Below are positions 6,548 through 13,752 of a stretch of 18,626 bases of DNA, one piece after another. Source of the DNA: CAYWOS01 sp964459985. GTDB taxonomy: Bacteria > Bacillota > Clostridia > Christensenellales > Aristaeellaceae. The stretch is from assembly GCA_964459985.1 (NCBI GenBank), contig CAYWOS010000045.1, positions 1-18,626 on the forward strand, written 5' to 3'. Within the stretch, counting starts at the first letter, position 1. Each line of letters begins with the position of its first letter. The position numbers and the translations under genes are program-made. The notes beneath the pieces are model-generated. The model was not told the origin of the DNA, ran no database searches, and worked only from the letters and a program-made list of their open reading frames with translations.

Positions 6548-6994
6548 TCAAGCCATGCACAATACGACGATCACGGCGACGATGATGCCGCCCAGAACCT
6601 CAAGCGGCGTGTGTCCCACCAGTTCCTTAAAGCGCTCCTCGGTAATGGGCTGGCCCTCGATCAATACCTCGCGCAGAATGCGGTTGAGCGCCGCGCCCTG
6701 CTTGCCCGTTTCGGCGCGGACGCCCAGCGCGTCGTAAATCACCACGCCCGCCAGCGCGAACGCCAGCGCGAACGCCGTGCTGCCCACGCCCTCGACCACG
6801 CCCGTCATCACCATGAGCGCCACCACCAGCGCGGTATGCGAGCTGGGCATGCCGCCCATGCCGAAGGCGCGCCGCCAGTCGAATTTGTGATGAATCAGGA
6901 CGGACAGGATCACCTTGATGGCTTGGGCGACCACCCAGCTCAGCGCGGCGCAGACGAGAATCCTGTTGCTCCCGAGCGCCTCGAAAAATCCCAT
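6548..6994 (-). CDS. Divergent PAP2 family membrane protein (YuiD/DUF212 type)
   Basis: A protein of 148 aa with about four membrane segments. It carries the hallmark GMGGMPSSHTALVVAL motif (45-60) of the divergent PAP2-type acid phosphatase family (YuiD, DUF212), then VIYDALGVRAETGKQG (85-100) and a conserved GHTPLEVLGG near the C-terminus (126-135). Members are thought to act on lipid or polyprenyl phosphates, but the substrate is not established. The ATG at 6994 has GGAGG 7 nt upstream. It follows the polyprenyl diphosphate synthase gene by 26 bp, and this proximity fits a polyprenyl-phosphate link by inference only. Confidence 0.87.
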   Translation of the reverse strand: MGFFEALGSNRILVCAALSWVVAQAIKVILSVLIHHKFDWRRAFGMGGMPSSHTALVVALMVMTGVVEGVGSTAFALAFALAGVVIYDALGVRAETGKQGAALNRILREVLIEGQPITEERFKELVGHTPLEVLGGIIVAVIVVLCMA

Positions 6995-7020
6995 GCAAGC
7001 GCCTCCCTCCGCGTCAAATG

Positions 7021-7890
7021 CTATTGTACGCGAGAAAGCGTGCGTTTGGCAAGCGTTTTGAGAAATTCGGCGTCCGCAAAATGCGGCGAAATCGCGTCAA
7101 TCGCCCGCCGGACGAAACTTTCGGCGTCCTTTCGCGCGTTTTCGACGCCCACGCAGGCGATCCACGTCATTTTGTTCGCCGCCGCGTCCATGCCCGTGCG
7201 CTTGCCCAGCGTTTTTTCGTCGCCCAGCGCGTCCAGCAGATCGTCGACGATCTGGAACGCCATGCCCAGATTCTCGCCGTACGCGCGCCCCGCCGCCACC
7301 GCGCTTTCGTCCGCGCCGGCGAGGATCAGCCCGGCGGCGACGGGCGAGGAGAACAGCGCCGCCGTTTTGCGCAGGTACATGGCGCGCACGGTGTCAAGCG
7401 ACGGCGCTTGGTTCTCGGAAAGCATGTCGATCACCTGCCCGGCGATCATGCCGCCGATGCCCGCCGCCGCCGCGATCTCGCGCAGCGCCCGGAGCGCGCG
7501 GGGATGATCGGACGCGCTCATGACCTCGAACGCGGCGTTCAGCAGCCCGTCGCCCGCTAAAATGGCCGTCGCCTCGCCGAACCGGACGTGACTGGACGGC
7601 TTGCCGCGCCGCAGATCGTCGTCGTCCATCGCGGGCAGATCATCGTGAATGAGCGAATAGGTGTGGATCATTTCGACGGCGCAGGCGAAGGGCGTCGCTT
7701 CCTCCGCGCCGCCGCCCGCCGTTTCGCACGCCGCGATCAGCAGACAGGGGCGCAGGCGCTTGCCGCCGGACAGAAGGCTGTACCGCATCGCCTCGCGCAG
7801 CGCGCCCGGCGCGCCCGTCAGGGGCAGCGCGTCCAGCGCGCGCTCGATATGCTCCCGATACCGCGCGTACCGCGCGTCAAAGTCCGTCAT
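7021..7890 (-). CDS. ispA: Polyprenyl (farnesyl/geranylgeranyl) diphosphate synthase
   Basis: A 289-aa trans-prenyltransferase that condenses isopentenyl diphosphate with allylic diphosphates. Visible: GGKRLRPCL (42-50), the first Asp-rich motif DDLPAMDDDDLRRGKPS (83-99), the GQVIDM segment (151-156), RKTAALF (174-180) and the second Asp-rich motif DDLLD (216-220). The two extra residues within the first motif are typical of bacterial short-chain (mostly C15) enzymes, but chain length cannot be fixed from sequence alone. The start ATG shares an ATGA overlap with the xseB stop, indicating coupled translation. The xseA-xseB-ispA order is common in bacteria and in many is followed by dxs; here a PAP2-like gene follows. 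Confidence 0.94.
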   Translation of the reverse strand: MTDFDARYARYREHIERALDALPLTGAPGALREAMRYSLLSGGKRLRPCLLIAACETAGGGAEEATPFACAVEMIHTYSLIHDDLPAMDDDDLRRGKPSSHVRFGEATAILAGDGLLNAAFEVMSASDHPRALRALREIAAAAGIGGMIAGQVIDMLSENQAPSLDTVRAMYLRKTAALFSSPVAAGLILAGADESAVAAGRAYGENLGMAFQIVDDLLDALGDEKTLGKRTGMDAAANKMTWIACVGVENARKDAESFVRRAIDAISPHFADAEFLKTLAKRTLSRVQ

Positions 7891-8099
7891 GCGTCCGCCC
7901 CGGGCGCGGCGTCGGCGTTCGTCAGCTCGATCATGCGCTTTTCGGCGGCGTCCAGCTCGCTTTTCAGCTCCCTGACCAGCGCCATGCCCTCCTCGTACGC
8001 CTTGAGCGTGTCGGCGAGCGGCATTTGCCCGTCCTCCATTTTTTTAACGACGCTCTCAAGCGCGTCCAGCCTGCCCTCAAAGCTCGTTTTCTTCGGCAA
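7887..8099 (-). CDS. xseB: Exodeoxyribonuclease VII small subunit
   Basis: A 70-aa, largely helical protein with the family core FEGRLDALESVVKKMEDG followed by PLADTLKAYEEGMALV and a Glu/Lys-rich helix. It is the regulatory and structural partner of XseA in the nuclease that degrades single-stranded DNA to oligonucleotides. The predicted start is TTG at 8097-8099: AAGGAGG lies 9 nt upstream inside xseA, and no ATG fits the conserved N-terminus. It overlaps the end of xseA by 23 nt and the start of ispA by 4 nt. The overlap may help keep the two subunits in balance. Confidence 0.9.
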   Translation of the reverse strand: MPKKTSFEGRLDALESVVKKMEDGQMPLADTLKAYEEGMALVRELKSELDAAEKRMIELTNADAAPGADA

Positions 8100-9297
8100 A
8101 GGGATCGCCCTCCTTGATGCTTTGTACCGTGACCACGGCGCGCCCGTCGCGCAGGATCAGCGTCGGTCGGCGCCCGATTTCGCGCACCGAGGCGACCGCC
8201 TTTCCGTCCGACGTGACGATGGCGTAGCCGCGCCCGAGCGCCTGCCGGGGGCCAAGCGCGTCCGCCCGGGCGACGGACGCCTCGAGCCGCGCGCGCAGCG
8301 AAGCCAGCGATTTGCCCGTCAGCGCCGTCAGCCGCGCGCCCGCCGCCTCCAGCCGCGCGCGGGAAAGGCGAAGATGATTGATCGGATGCAGCGCCGTCAG
8401 GCGCTTGTCAAGCGTCTGCACCGCCGCGCGCCCGGCCATGACGGCGCCGCTGAAGGCGCGGGCAAGCCGCGCGGCGCGTTCGCCCAGCAATTTGACGAGC
8501 GCGTCGTACTCGGGCACGGCCAGTTCGGCGGCCGCCGAGGGCGTCGCTGCGCGCACGTCGGCGGCGAAATCGGCGAGCGTCACGTCGGTCTCATGCCCGA
8601 CGGCCGAAATAACGGGCACCGGGCACGCGGCGATCGCGCGGACGACGATTTCCTCGTTGAACGCCCACAGATCCTCCATCGAGCCGCCGCCGCGCCCCAC
8701 GATCACGACGTCGACAAGCCCGCTCTGCGACAGGCGAAGAACGCCCCCGGCGATGTCCGCCGCCGCGCCCTCGCCCTGAACGCGCGCCGGGCACAAAACG
8801 AGCTGCATCCCGGGATAGCGGCGCTTTGCCACCGTTTCGATATCGTGGAGCACCGCGCCCGCGCGCGATGTGACGACGCCGACGGCGCGGGGCAGAAGCG
8901 GCAGCGGCTTTTTGCGCGCGGGGTCGAACAATCCCTCGCGCATGAGCTTGTTTTTCAGCTCCTCAAACTTGAGGTACATTTCGCCGATGCCGTCCTGCCG
9001 CATGTCCTCGGCGTAAAACTGATAGCTGCCGGCGGCGGCGTACAGCCCCGCCGAGCCGCGCAATACCACACGCAGTCCGTCGCGCGGCTCGAAGGAAAGG
9101 CGCATGGCGTTCTGACGGAACAGCGCGCAGTTCACGCGGCTTTGCTCGTCCTTGAGCGTGAAATACAAATGCCCCGACGCCGCCTTTTTGAAGCCGCTGA
9201 TCTCCCCGCGCAGGCTCACATCCTTGAGGATGGGATCGCCGGCGAGCGAGCGGCGGACGTACTCGTTGAGCTCGGTGACCGTCAGCGTCCAGCCCAT
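8077..9297 (-). CDS. xseA: Exodeoxyribonuclease VII large subunit
   Basis: A 406-aa catalytic subunit of exonuclease VII. The N-terminal OB-fold is visible at about residues 3-100 (VTELNEYVRRSL, VSLRGEISGFKKAASGHLYFTLKD). The catalytic domain follows, with GVVTSRAGAVLHDI (about 139-152), VVIVGRGGGSMEDLWAFNEE (about 196-215), and ISAVGHETDVTLADFAADVRA (about 227-247). A helical C-terminal region then ends in the GRGYAIVTSDGK segment. The ATG at 9297 directly precedes the family N-terminus and has a GGAG just upstream; it overlaps the folD end by 16 nt. The earlier in-frame Met lies well inside folD and gives unrelated sequence. Confidence 0.95.
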   Translation of the reverse strand: MGWTLTVTELNEYVRRSLAGDPILKDVSLRGEISGFKKAASGHLYFTLKDEQSRVNCALFRQNAMRLSFEPRDGLRVVLRGSAGLYAAAGSYQFYAEDMRQDGIGEMYLKFEELKNKLMREGLFDPARKKPLPLLPRAVGVVTSRAGAVLHDIETVAKRRYPGMQLVLCPARVQGEGAAADIAGGVLRLSQSGLVDVVIVGRGGGSMEDLWAFNEEIVVRAIAACPVPVISAVGHETDVTLADFAADVRAATPSAAAELAVPEYDALVKLLGERAARLARAFSGAVMAGRAAVQTLDKRLTALHPINHLRLSRARLEAAGARLTALTGKSLASLRARLEASVARADALGPRQALGRGYAIVTSDGKAVASVREIGRRPTLILRDGRAVVTVQSIKEGDPFAEENEL

Positions 9298-10133
9298 GCG
9301 CGCTCCGCCGCCTCGACGGTATTGCTCATCAGCATACCGATGGTCATTTTGCCCACGCCGCCCGGCACCGGCGTGATCCACCCGGCGATTTTCTCCACGT
9401 TTTCGAAATCGACGTCGCCCACCACTTTGCCGTCCACGCGGTTGATGCCCACGTCGACGACGGCGGCGCCTTCCCTGACCATGTCGGCGGTGACGAATTT
9501 CGGCCTGCCCAGCGCCGCGACGAGGATATCGGCGCGCCGCGCGTGTTCCTTGAGGTTCCGCGTGCGCGAGTGGCAGATCGTCACGGTGCAGTTTTCGTTC
9601 ATCAGCAGCATGGCGACGGGCTTGCCCACGATATTGCTGCGCCCGATGATCACCGCGTCCCTGCCCTCGAGCGGCACGCCCGCCTTTTTGAGCATGTACA
9701 GGATGCCCTTGGGCGTGCAGGCGACGACGCCCCTCTGTCCGGTGAACAGCTTGCCGGCGTTGTCGATATGGAAGCCGTCCACGTCCTTTTCGGGCTGGAT
9801 TCTGCGCAGCGCCGCCGCTTCGTCCAGATGCTTGGGCAGCGGGAGCTGCACAAGAATGCCGTGAACGGCGGGATCGGCGTTCAATTCGTCGATCTGTTTT
9901 TCAAGCGCTTCCTGCGCCGTATCGGCGGGCATCAGGATGGTGCGCGACTCGATGCCGAGTTTCTCGCACGCGATGCCCTTGTTGCGGACGTAGACCTGGC
10001 TCGCCGGGTCTTCGCCGACCAGAATTACCGCCAGCCCCGCGCTTCCGCCGCGCGCCTTCAGCGCGTCCATGCGCAGGGACAGCTCGTTCATCAGTTCCGC
10101 CGCCATGATTTTGCCGTCAAGCAGGATCGCCAT
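9282..10133 (-). CDS. folD: Bifunctional methylenetetrahydrofolate dehydrogenase/cyclohydrolase FolD
   Basis: A 283-aa enzyme that interconverts 5,10-methylene-, 5,10-methenyl- and 10-formyl-tetrahydrofolate. Visible: VGEDPASQVYVRNK with the catalytic Tyr and Lys (Y48, K52), VQLPLPKHLDE, PEKDVDGFH, CTPKGI, the nucleotide-binding segment VIIGRSNIVGKPVAMLL, and ITPVPGGVGKMTIGMLMSNT near the C-terminus. The ATG at 10133 is chosen over one eight codons earlier because GGGAGG lies 9 nt upstream and would otherwise be inside the gene. Overlaps of 17 nt with the TsaD-like gene and 16 nt with xseA show a compact operon. The folD-xseA-xseB order is common in bacteria. Confidence 0.97.
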   Translation of the reverse strand: MAILLDGKIMAAELMNELSLRMDALKARGGSAGLAVILVGEDPASQVYVRNKGIACEKLGIESRTILMPADTAQEALEKQIDELNADPAVHGILVQLPLPKHLDEAAALRRIQPEKDVDGFHIDNAGKLFTGQRGVVACTPKGILYMLKKAGVPLEGRDAVIIGRSNIVGKPVAMLLMNENCTVTICHSRTRNLKEHARRADILVAALGRPKFVTADMVREGAAVVDVGINRVDGKVVGDVDFENVEKIAGWITPVPGGVGKMTIGMLMSNTVEAAERAWAGR

Positions 10134-11058
10134 GCCCGTCCGCCTCCCATCGTTCAAGTCCGATCAGCGCGACGCCGACCGCGTTGTCGCCGGAAAACTC
10201 CGGCCTGCCGTAGTACAGGTTCAAATGCAGCCCGCGCTTTTCGTTCCGCGCGTTCAGCAGCCCCCGCAGCCGCGCCGAGGACATCACGCCGCCCGCGAGC
10301 AGGCAGTCGGATACGCCGGTCCGATCGCGCGCCGCCGCCAGCATTCTGATCACCGTGCGGCATAAAAGATCATACACCGTCGCCGCGGCGTCGCGCGCCG
10401 GCGCGCCCCGCGCGATCATGCGCAGGATCGCCGCCTCCGCGCCCGACAAATGGCAGTCGCCGCCGTCAAAGGACACAGGGATTTTTTCGGGCGTTCCGCC
10501 TTCGGCGAGGGCTTCCAGATGCGCGCCCGAGGGAAACGGCAGCCCGAGCGCCACGCCGACGCGGTCGACCAGCTGCCCGGCGTGCAGATCAAGCGAGGAA
10601 AAAAGCGGCGTCAGATGCCCGTCCTCGCAAAAAAGCGCGTCGGTCGTGCCGCCCGAGAGGTGCAGCGCGACGAAGCGATCGGCCTTCAGCCCGCTCTGAT
10701 ACCGCGCCGCGCTGACATGCCCGCGCTGGTGATCGGTCAGGTAAAGCGGCGCGCGCAGCGCCGAGGCGAGCGCGAGCGCGAACGCGCGCCCCGTCTCGAA
10801 CACCGGCATGTAGGAGCCGTCCCGCCCCGTGGGCGAGGCGGACGCGCACACGCAGTCGATCTTGTCTTCCGCCCGGAGCGCCTCGTCGATCAGGCCGCCG
10901 ATCTGCCTGACATGCGCGAACACGGCCTCGCTCTGGCGAAGGCCGCGTTCACCCGCCGCGACGGGCAGGAGCTTGCGATAGGAGGATACGCCGCGCGCCG
11001 ACGCCAGCGCGACCGAGGTGGTATAACAGCTCGTATCGACGCCGAGGCAAACGCTCAT
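10117..11058 (-). CDS. TsaD/Kae1-like protein (paralogue, probably not the true TsaD)
   Basis: A 313-aa protein of the ASKHA/Kae1 fold related to TsaD, the tRNA threonylcarbamoyladenosine transferase. Shared features: N-terminal GVDTSCYTTSVAL (6-18), a metal-site-like HQRGH (H110 and H114), HLSGGTTDAL (133-142), DRVGVALGLPFPSGAHLE (165-182), LLAGGVMSS, and SGDNAVGVALIG near the C-terminus. Several blocks differ from TsaD: the ETSCDET box reads DTSCYTT, and the glutamate-rich centre of the HxEGH-type motif is changed. The length is below the usual 335-345. Similar shorter TsaD-like genes are known in Clostridia, so a distinct role is likely and the real tsaD should lie elsewhere. It shares an ATGA overlap with nusB. 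Confidence 0.8.
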   Translation of the reverse strand: MSVCLGVDTSCYTTSVALASARGVSSYRKLLPVAAGERGLRQSEAVFAHVRQIGGLIDEALRAEDKIDCVCASASPTGRDGSYMPVFETGRAFALALASALRAPLYLTDHQRGHVSAARYQSGLKADRFVALHLSGGTTDALFCEDGHLTPLFSSLDLHAGQLVDRVGVALGLPFPSGAHLEALAEGGTPEKIPVSFDGGDCHLSGAEAAILRMIARGAPARDAAATVYDLLCRTVIRMLAAARDRTGVSDCLLAGGVMSSARLRGLLNARNEKRGLHLNLYYGRPEFSGDNAVGVALIGLERWEADGHGDPA

Positions 11059-11459
11059 GCGGGCGCTTCGTCCGCCACGCCGCGCAGCACGCCGTTGACG
11101 AAGCTGCCCGAGCGCTCGGTTGAAAACCTCTGCGATATCCTGACCGCTTCGTTGATCACGACGCTGACGGGCGTTTCGCCGCCGTCGAACAAAAGCTCGT
11201 ACACCGCCACGCGCAGCACGGCCAGATCGACCTTGGCGATGCGCTCCATCGTCCAGTCCTTGAGCCGCTTTTCAATCTGCGCGTCGATATCCGCCGCGTG
11301 AGCGGACACGCCCGCCACGAGACGGTCGATGAACGCCTGATCGTCATGTTCCGGCTCGAACGCGATCAGACCGGTCAGCGTTTCCGCGCCGCCGTCGCCG
11401 CCGAGCATGTGCTCATACACCATTTGCACGGCCGCTATCCGTGCCGCTTTTCGCGCCAT
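11055..11459 (-). CDS. nusB: Transcription antitermination factor NusB
   Basis: A 134-aa all-helical protein of the usual NusB length. With NusE (S10) it binds boxA in rRNA leaders and supports antitermination. Conserved features are the basic N-terminus with A-V-Q-x-V-Y-E, then RIAKVDLAVLRVAVYELL and VSVVINEAVRISQRFS followed by ERSGSFVNGVL. The ATG at 11459 has only a weak, distant GGGAG upstream, so the start is set mainly by homology. It lies 21 bp after the DUF2273 gene, and its stop overlaps the TsaD-like start. The asp23-amaP-DUF2273-nusB order is frequent in Clostridia. Confidence 0.95.
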   Translation of the reverse strand: MARKAARIAAVQMVYEHMLGGDGGAETLTGLIAFEPEHDDQAFIDRLVAGVSAHAADIDAQIEKRLKDWTMERIAKVDLAVLRVAVYELLFDGGETPVSVVINEAVRISQRFSTERSGSFVNGVLRGVADEAPA

Positions 11460-11480
11460 CTTGCTTGTACCGCTCCCGCC

Positions 11481-11816
11481 TTATCGGTCGTCCGAGGCGT
11501 CCTTTTCCTTCATCTTTTCGCGCACGAGTTTTTCAAACGCCTCGTCGCCCGGCTTGGAAACGCCCGGCTCGCGGGCGGGGAACAGGCGGTTGACGAAATC
11601 GCGCAGCGCCTTTTTCTTGTCGCGGACGCCGCCGATGAACGCGCCCAGCGCAATGCACGCCGCGATCAGCACCGTGCCCCAGAACCCGATCAGCAACAGC
11701 AGGATCGCCGCCAGCATGGCGACCAGCGCCAGAAACACGGCGCACTCGGGCGTGCCGATTTTCAGGATATTCCGAAGATCAAACCCATTCTTACCGTCGT
11801 CAGGCTGTCGGTTCAT
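11481..11816 (-). CDS. DUF2273 family small membrane protein
   Basis: A 111-aa protein with two adjacent membrane helices (about residues 26-45 and 47-64) joined by FWGT, ending in a GAFIGGVRDKKKA turn and then a charged, Lys/Glu-rich cytoplasmic tail. Position and pattern fit DUF2273, a small protein that recurs beside AmaP and Asp23; its function is unknown. The ATG at 11816 is preferred to a GTG at 11825 because an AAGG site lies 8 nt upstream of it. It overlaps the 3' end of amaP by 17 nt, so translation is likely coupled. The tail after residue 65 is longer than I expect for the family. Confidence 0.8.
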   Translation of the reverse strand: MNRQPDDGKNGFDLRNILKIGTPECAVFLALVAMLAAILLLLIGFWGTVLIAACIALGAFIGGVRDKKKALRDFVNRLFPAREPGVSKPGDEAFEKLVREKMKEKDASDDR

Positions 11817-12609
11817 GCTCCGCACCTTCCTCGCCGTCTGTCCGCGTTTCGTCGTTTTCTTCCGTCTTGGGCGCTTCCTCGGCGGGCGCTTCCTCGGCGG
11901 ACGCTTCCTCCGCCGGTTTCGCCTCGCCGGGCGCGGGCGGCGTCTCGGGCATGGTCACGGGCTGCTCCGCCTTGCCGAAAATGCGGCGGTGGAGCGGCAG
12001 CCTGATTTTCGCCTTGGGCGCTTCCTCGCCGGCGGGGGCGCTCGCCGCGGGAATGTCGTTATTGACCAGATAGGGCGATTCGCCCACGCCGTTTTCAGCC
12101 GTCTCGACCAGCACGCGCACCTCGCACACATCGATGCCCGAGGAGGCGAGCAGGTACTGCTTGATCTGGCGCTGGAGCGACGCCACCGCGAGCGGAATGG
12201 AAATGTTGTTGGCGAGCGATATGCCAAGATCGATGGTCACGCCGTCGCGGGCGTTGATCACGTTCATCGAGATCAGGCGAATCTCCTCGTGCATATCGAC
12301 GCACTTTTTGATGAGGCTGTCGATCGCTTTGATGGCGATGCGCAGTTCGCCGTTATCGGTCTGCTGGACGATAAAGCCGTTCCTGTCGCGCTTGACGCGA
12401 TGCGGCAGACACGCCAGATAGCCGCCCGCCAGCAGCAAAAGGACGCCCGCCGCCAGCAAAAGGACGCGCAGGAGCGAAAAGCCTTCGCCTTCCGCGCCAA
12501 AGTCAATCGCCGCCTTGCCCAGCGACAGCACGATCGCCGCCGCCCCGCAGACCAGCGCCACGACGGCGCACAGAAAGAGGACGACGCGATCCATCAGCTT
12601 CAGCTTCAT
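11800..12609 (-). CDS. amaP: Alkaline shock response membrane anchor protein AmaP
   Basis: A 269-aa protein with two N-terminal membrane helices (about 8-30 and 46-67), followed by a soluble domain (about 75-175) with alternating strands and helices (for example LRIAIKAIDSLIKKCV and VTIDLGISLANNISIPLAVA). In staphylococci AmaP holds Asp23 at the membrane, and the gene lies directly after asp23 here. The C-terminal 90 residues form a low-complexity acidic tail rich in Ala, Glu and Pro (EEASAEEAPAEEAPK), making the protein longer than typical homologues. The start at 12609 is an ATG; an upstream GTG at 12624 is too close to its ribosome binding site. The acidic Ala/Glu/Pro bias echoes the repeat tail of the Asp23 protein. 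Confidence 0.85.
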   Translation of the reverse strand: MKLKLMDRVVLFLCAVVALVCGAAAIVLSLGKAAIDFGAEGEGFSLLRVLLLAAGVLLLLAGGYLACLPHRVKRDRNGFIVQQTDNGELRIAIKAIDSLIKKCVDMHEEIRLISMNVINARDGVTIDLGISLANNISIPLAVASLQRQIKQYLLASSGIDVCEVRVLVETAENGVGESPYLVNNDIPAASAPAGEEAPKAKIRLPLHRRIFGKAEQPVTMPETPPAPGEAKPAEEASAEEAPAEEAPKTEENDETRTDGEEGAEHEPTA

Positions 12610-12640
12610 AAGATTCCTGACCACCTTTCATGACGCGCGC

Positions 12641-13680
12641 TCACGAGCGCTTGCGGGGACGGCGTTTCTTATCGTTGGGCGTATCATCCTTCTTCGCTTC
12701 GGCTTCGGGCGCGGCGGCTTCGGGCGCGGCGGCTTCGGGCGCGGCGGCTTCCTCCGAAGGCGCTTCGCATTCGCACGGCGCGGCGGCTTCGGGCGCGCAT
12801 TCGCCGCATTCGCACGGCGCGGCGGCTTCGGCCGCGCATTCGCCGCATTCGCACGGCGCGGCGGCTTCGGCCGCGCATTCTTCGCATTCGCACGGCGCGG
12901 CGGCTTCGGCTGCGCATTCGCCGCATTCGCACGGCGCGGNNNNNNNNNNNNNNNNNNNNNNNNNNNNNNNNNNNNNNNNNNNNNNNNNNNNNNNNNNNNN
13001 NNNNNNNNNNNNNNNNNNNNNNNNNNNNNNNNNNNNNNNCATTCGCACGGCGCGGCGGCTTCGGCTGCGCATTCGCCGCATTCGCACGGCGCGGCGGCTT
13101 CGGCTGCGCATTCTTCGCACTCGCACGGCGCGGCGGCTTCCTCCGAAGGCGCTTCGCACTCGCACGGCGCGGCGGCTTCAGCCGCGCATTCGTCGCATTC
13201 GCACGGCGCGGCGGCTTCGGCTTCGGCTGCGTCCCCGGCGGGCTCGGCCAGCACCGGGTTGTTATGCGCCGCCTCGAGCGAGGACTGCGCGGCGATCTTT
13301 TCCTTTTCAAAGCTGACGCCCTGCACATGCACGTCCACGCGCACGACATGCAGCCCCGTCATGCTCTCGATCGCCTTGCGCACGTTTTCCTGCACCTCGG
13401 ACGCCACCTTCTGGATGGGCTTGCCGTATTCGATGATGGTGAACAGATCGACCGCCGCTTCCTCGCTGCCGATCTCGACCTTGACGCCGCGCGTGATGTT
13501 GCGGTTTTTGCCGATGATATCGCCGAAACCGCCGCTGATGCACATGCCGGCGACGCCGTCGATTTCATTGGCGGCAACGCCCGCGATAATGGCGATGACC
13601 TCGTTCGCATAGGTGATTGTGCCACCGTTCTGAAGATCCACATCGGCGTTGATGGGAAGATTGTCCTTTTTTTGTGGCAT
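12641..13680 (-). CDS. asp23: Asp23/Gls24 family protein with Cys-rich repeat tail (interrupted by assembly gap)
   Basis: Residues about 10-130 form an Asp23/Gls24 domain (GGTITYANEVIAIIAGVAANEIDGV..., RGVKVEIGSEEAAVDLF, VQENVRKAIESMTG, VRVDVHVQGV). This family forms membrane-associated envelope-stress assemblies with AmaP, the next gene. After an Ala/Glu linker comes a tail of 13-residue repeats, mostly CECGECAAEAAAP with CECDEC, CECEEC and CECEAPSEE variants, then shorter EAAAP repeats and a basic end (KKRRPRKRS). Four full repeats lie before the 100-N gap and five after it, with 26 Cys visible. The frame continues across the gap only if its true length is 2 modulo 3; the frame ending at 12641 keeps the repeat, while the literal frame turns Arg-rich. 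The ATG at 13680 has a near-perfect AAGGAGGTG site 7 nt upstream. The Asp23 assignment is secure, the exact length is not. Confidence 0.88.
12737..13203 (-). repeat. 39-bp tandem repeat array encoding the Asp23 Cys-rich tail
   Basis: In-frame 39-bp units (13 codons) run through the 3' half of the asp23 gene. In minus-strand order four full units and 8 nt precede the gap, and 8 nt plus five full units follow it. All complete units, including two CECEAPSEEAAAP variants, keep the 39-bp period exactly. High similarity between units and very high GC explain why the assembly broke here. Copy number probably varies between strains. Confidence 0.93.
12940..13039. other. Assembly gap (100 N) inside the repeat array
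   Basis: Exactly 100 N, the usual placeholder for a gap of unknown size. Repeat phase on both sides requires a true gap of 23 + 39k bases; 100 does not fit this, and the reading frame independently requires 2 modulo 3, which 23 + 39k satisfies. Confidence 0.95.
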
Positions 13681-13709
13681 TCAAAAGCACCTCCTTACAG
13701 GTATTTCAC

Positions 13710-13738
13710 AGTATAGCAGATTTTTCGGAAATGCGCAA
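13710..13738 (-). promoter_or_regulatory. Promoter of the asp23-nusB-xse-ispA operon
   Basis: On the minus strand an extended -10 box (TG, one base, TATACT at 13710-13715) lies 17 bp downstream of a weak TTGCGC -35 box (13733-13738). The transcription start would be near 13703, about 23 nt before the asp23 ATG. It sits in the 72-bp gap after aspS, so the asp23 operon can be expressed independently of hisS-aspS. No sigma-B-like sequence is evident. Confidence 0.72.
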
Positions 13739-13752
13739 CATCGCGCGGCGCG

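Noticed and set aside
12628..12939. Arg/Ala/Pro-rich C-terminus (RRANAANAQPKPP-like) for the Asp23 protein
   Set aside because: It arises only if the 100 N are taken literally. The repeat phase and the alternative frame, which keeps CECGEC up to the stop at 12641, show it is a frame artefact.
12515..13612. Long plus-strand open frame with His-Ser-His-Gly/Ala repeats, resembling a His-rich metal-binding protein
   Set aside because: It is the antisense reading of the 39-bp repeats of the asp23 gene. The period is a multiple of three and the DNA is GC-rich, so all frames stay open. It has no ribosome binding site and crosses the assembly gap.
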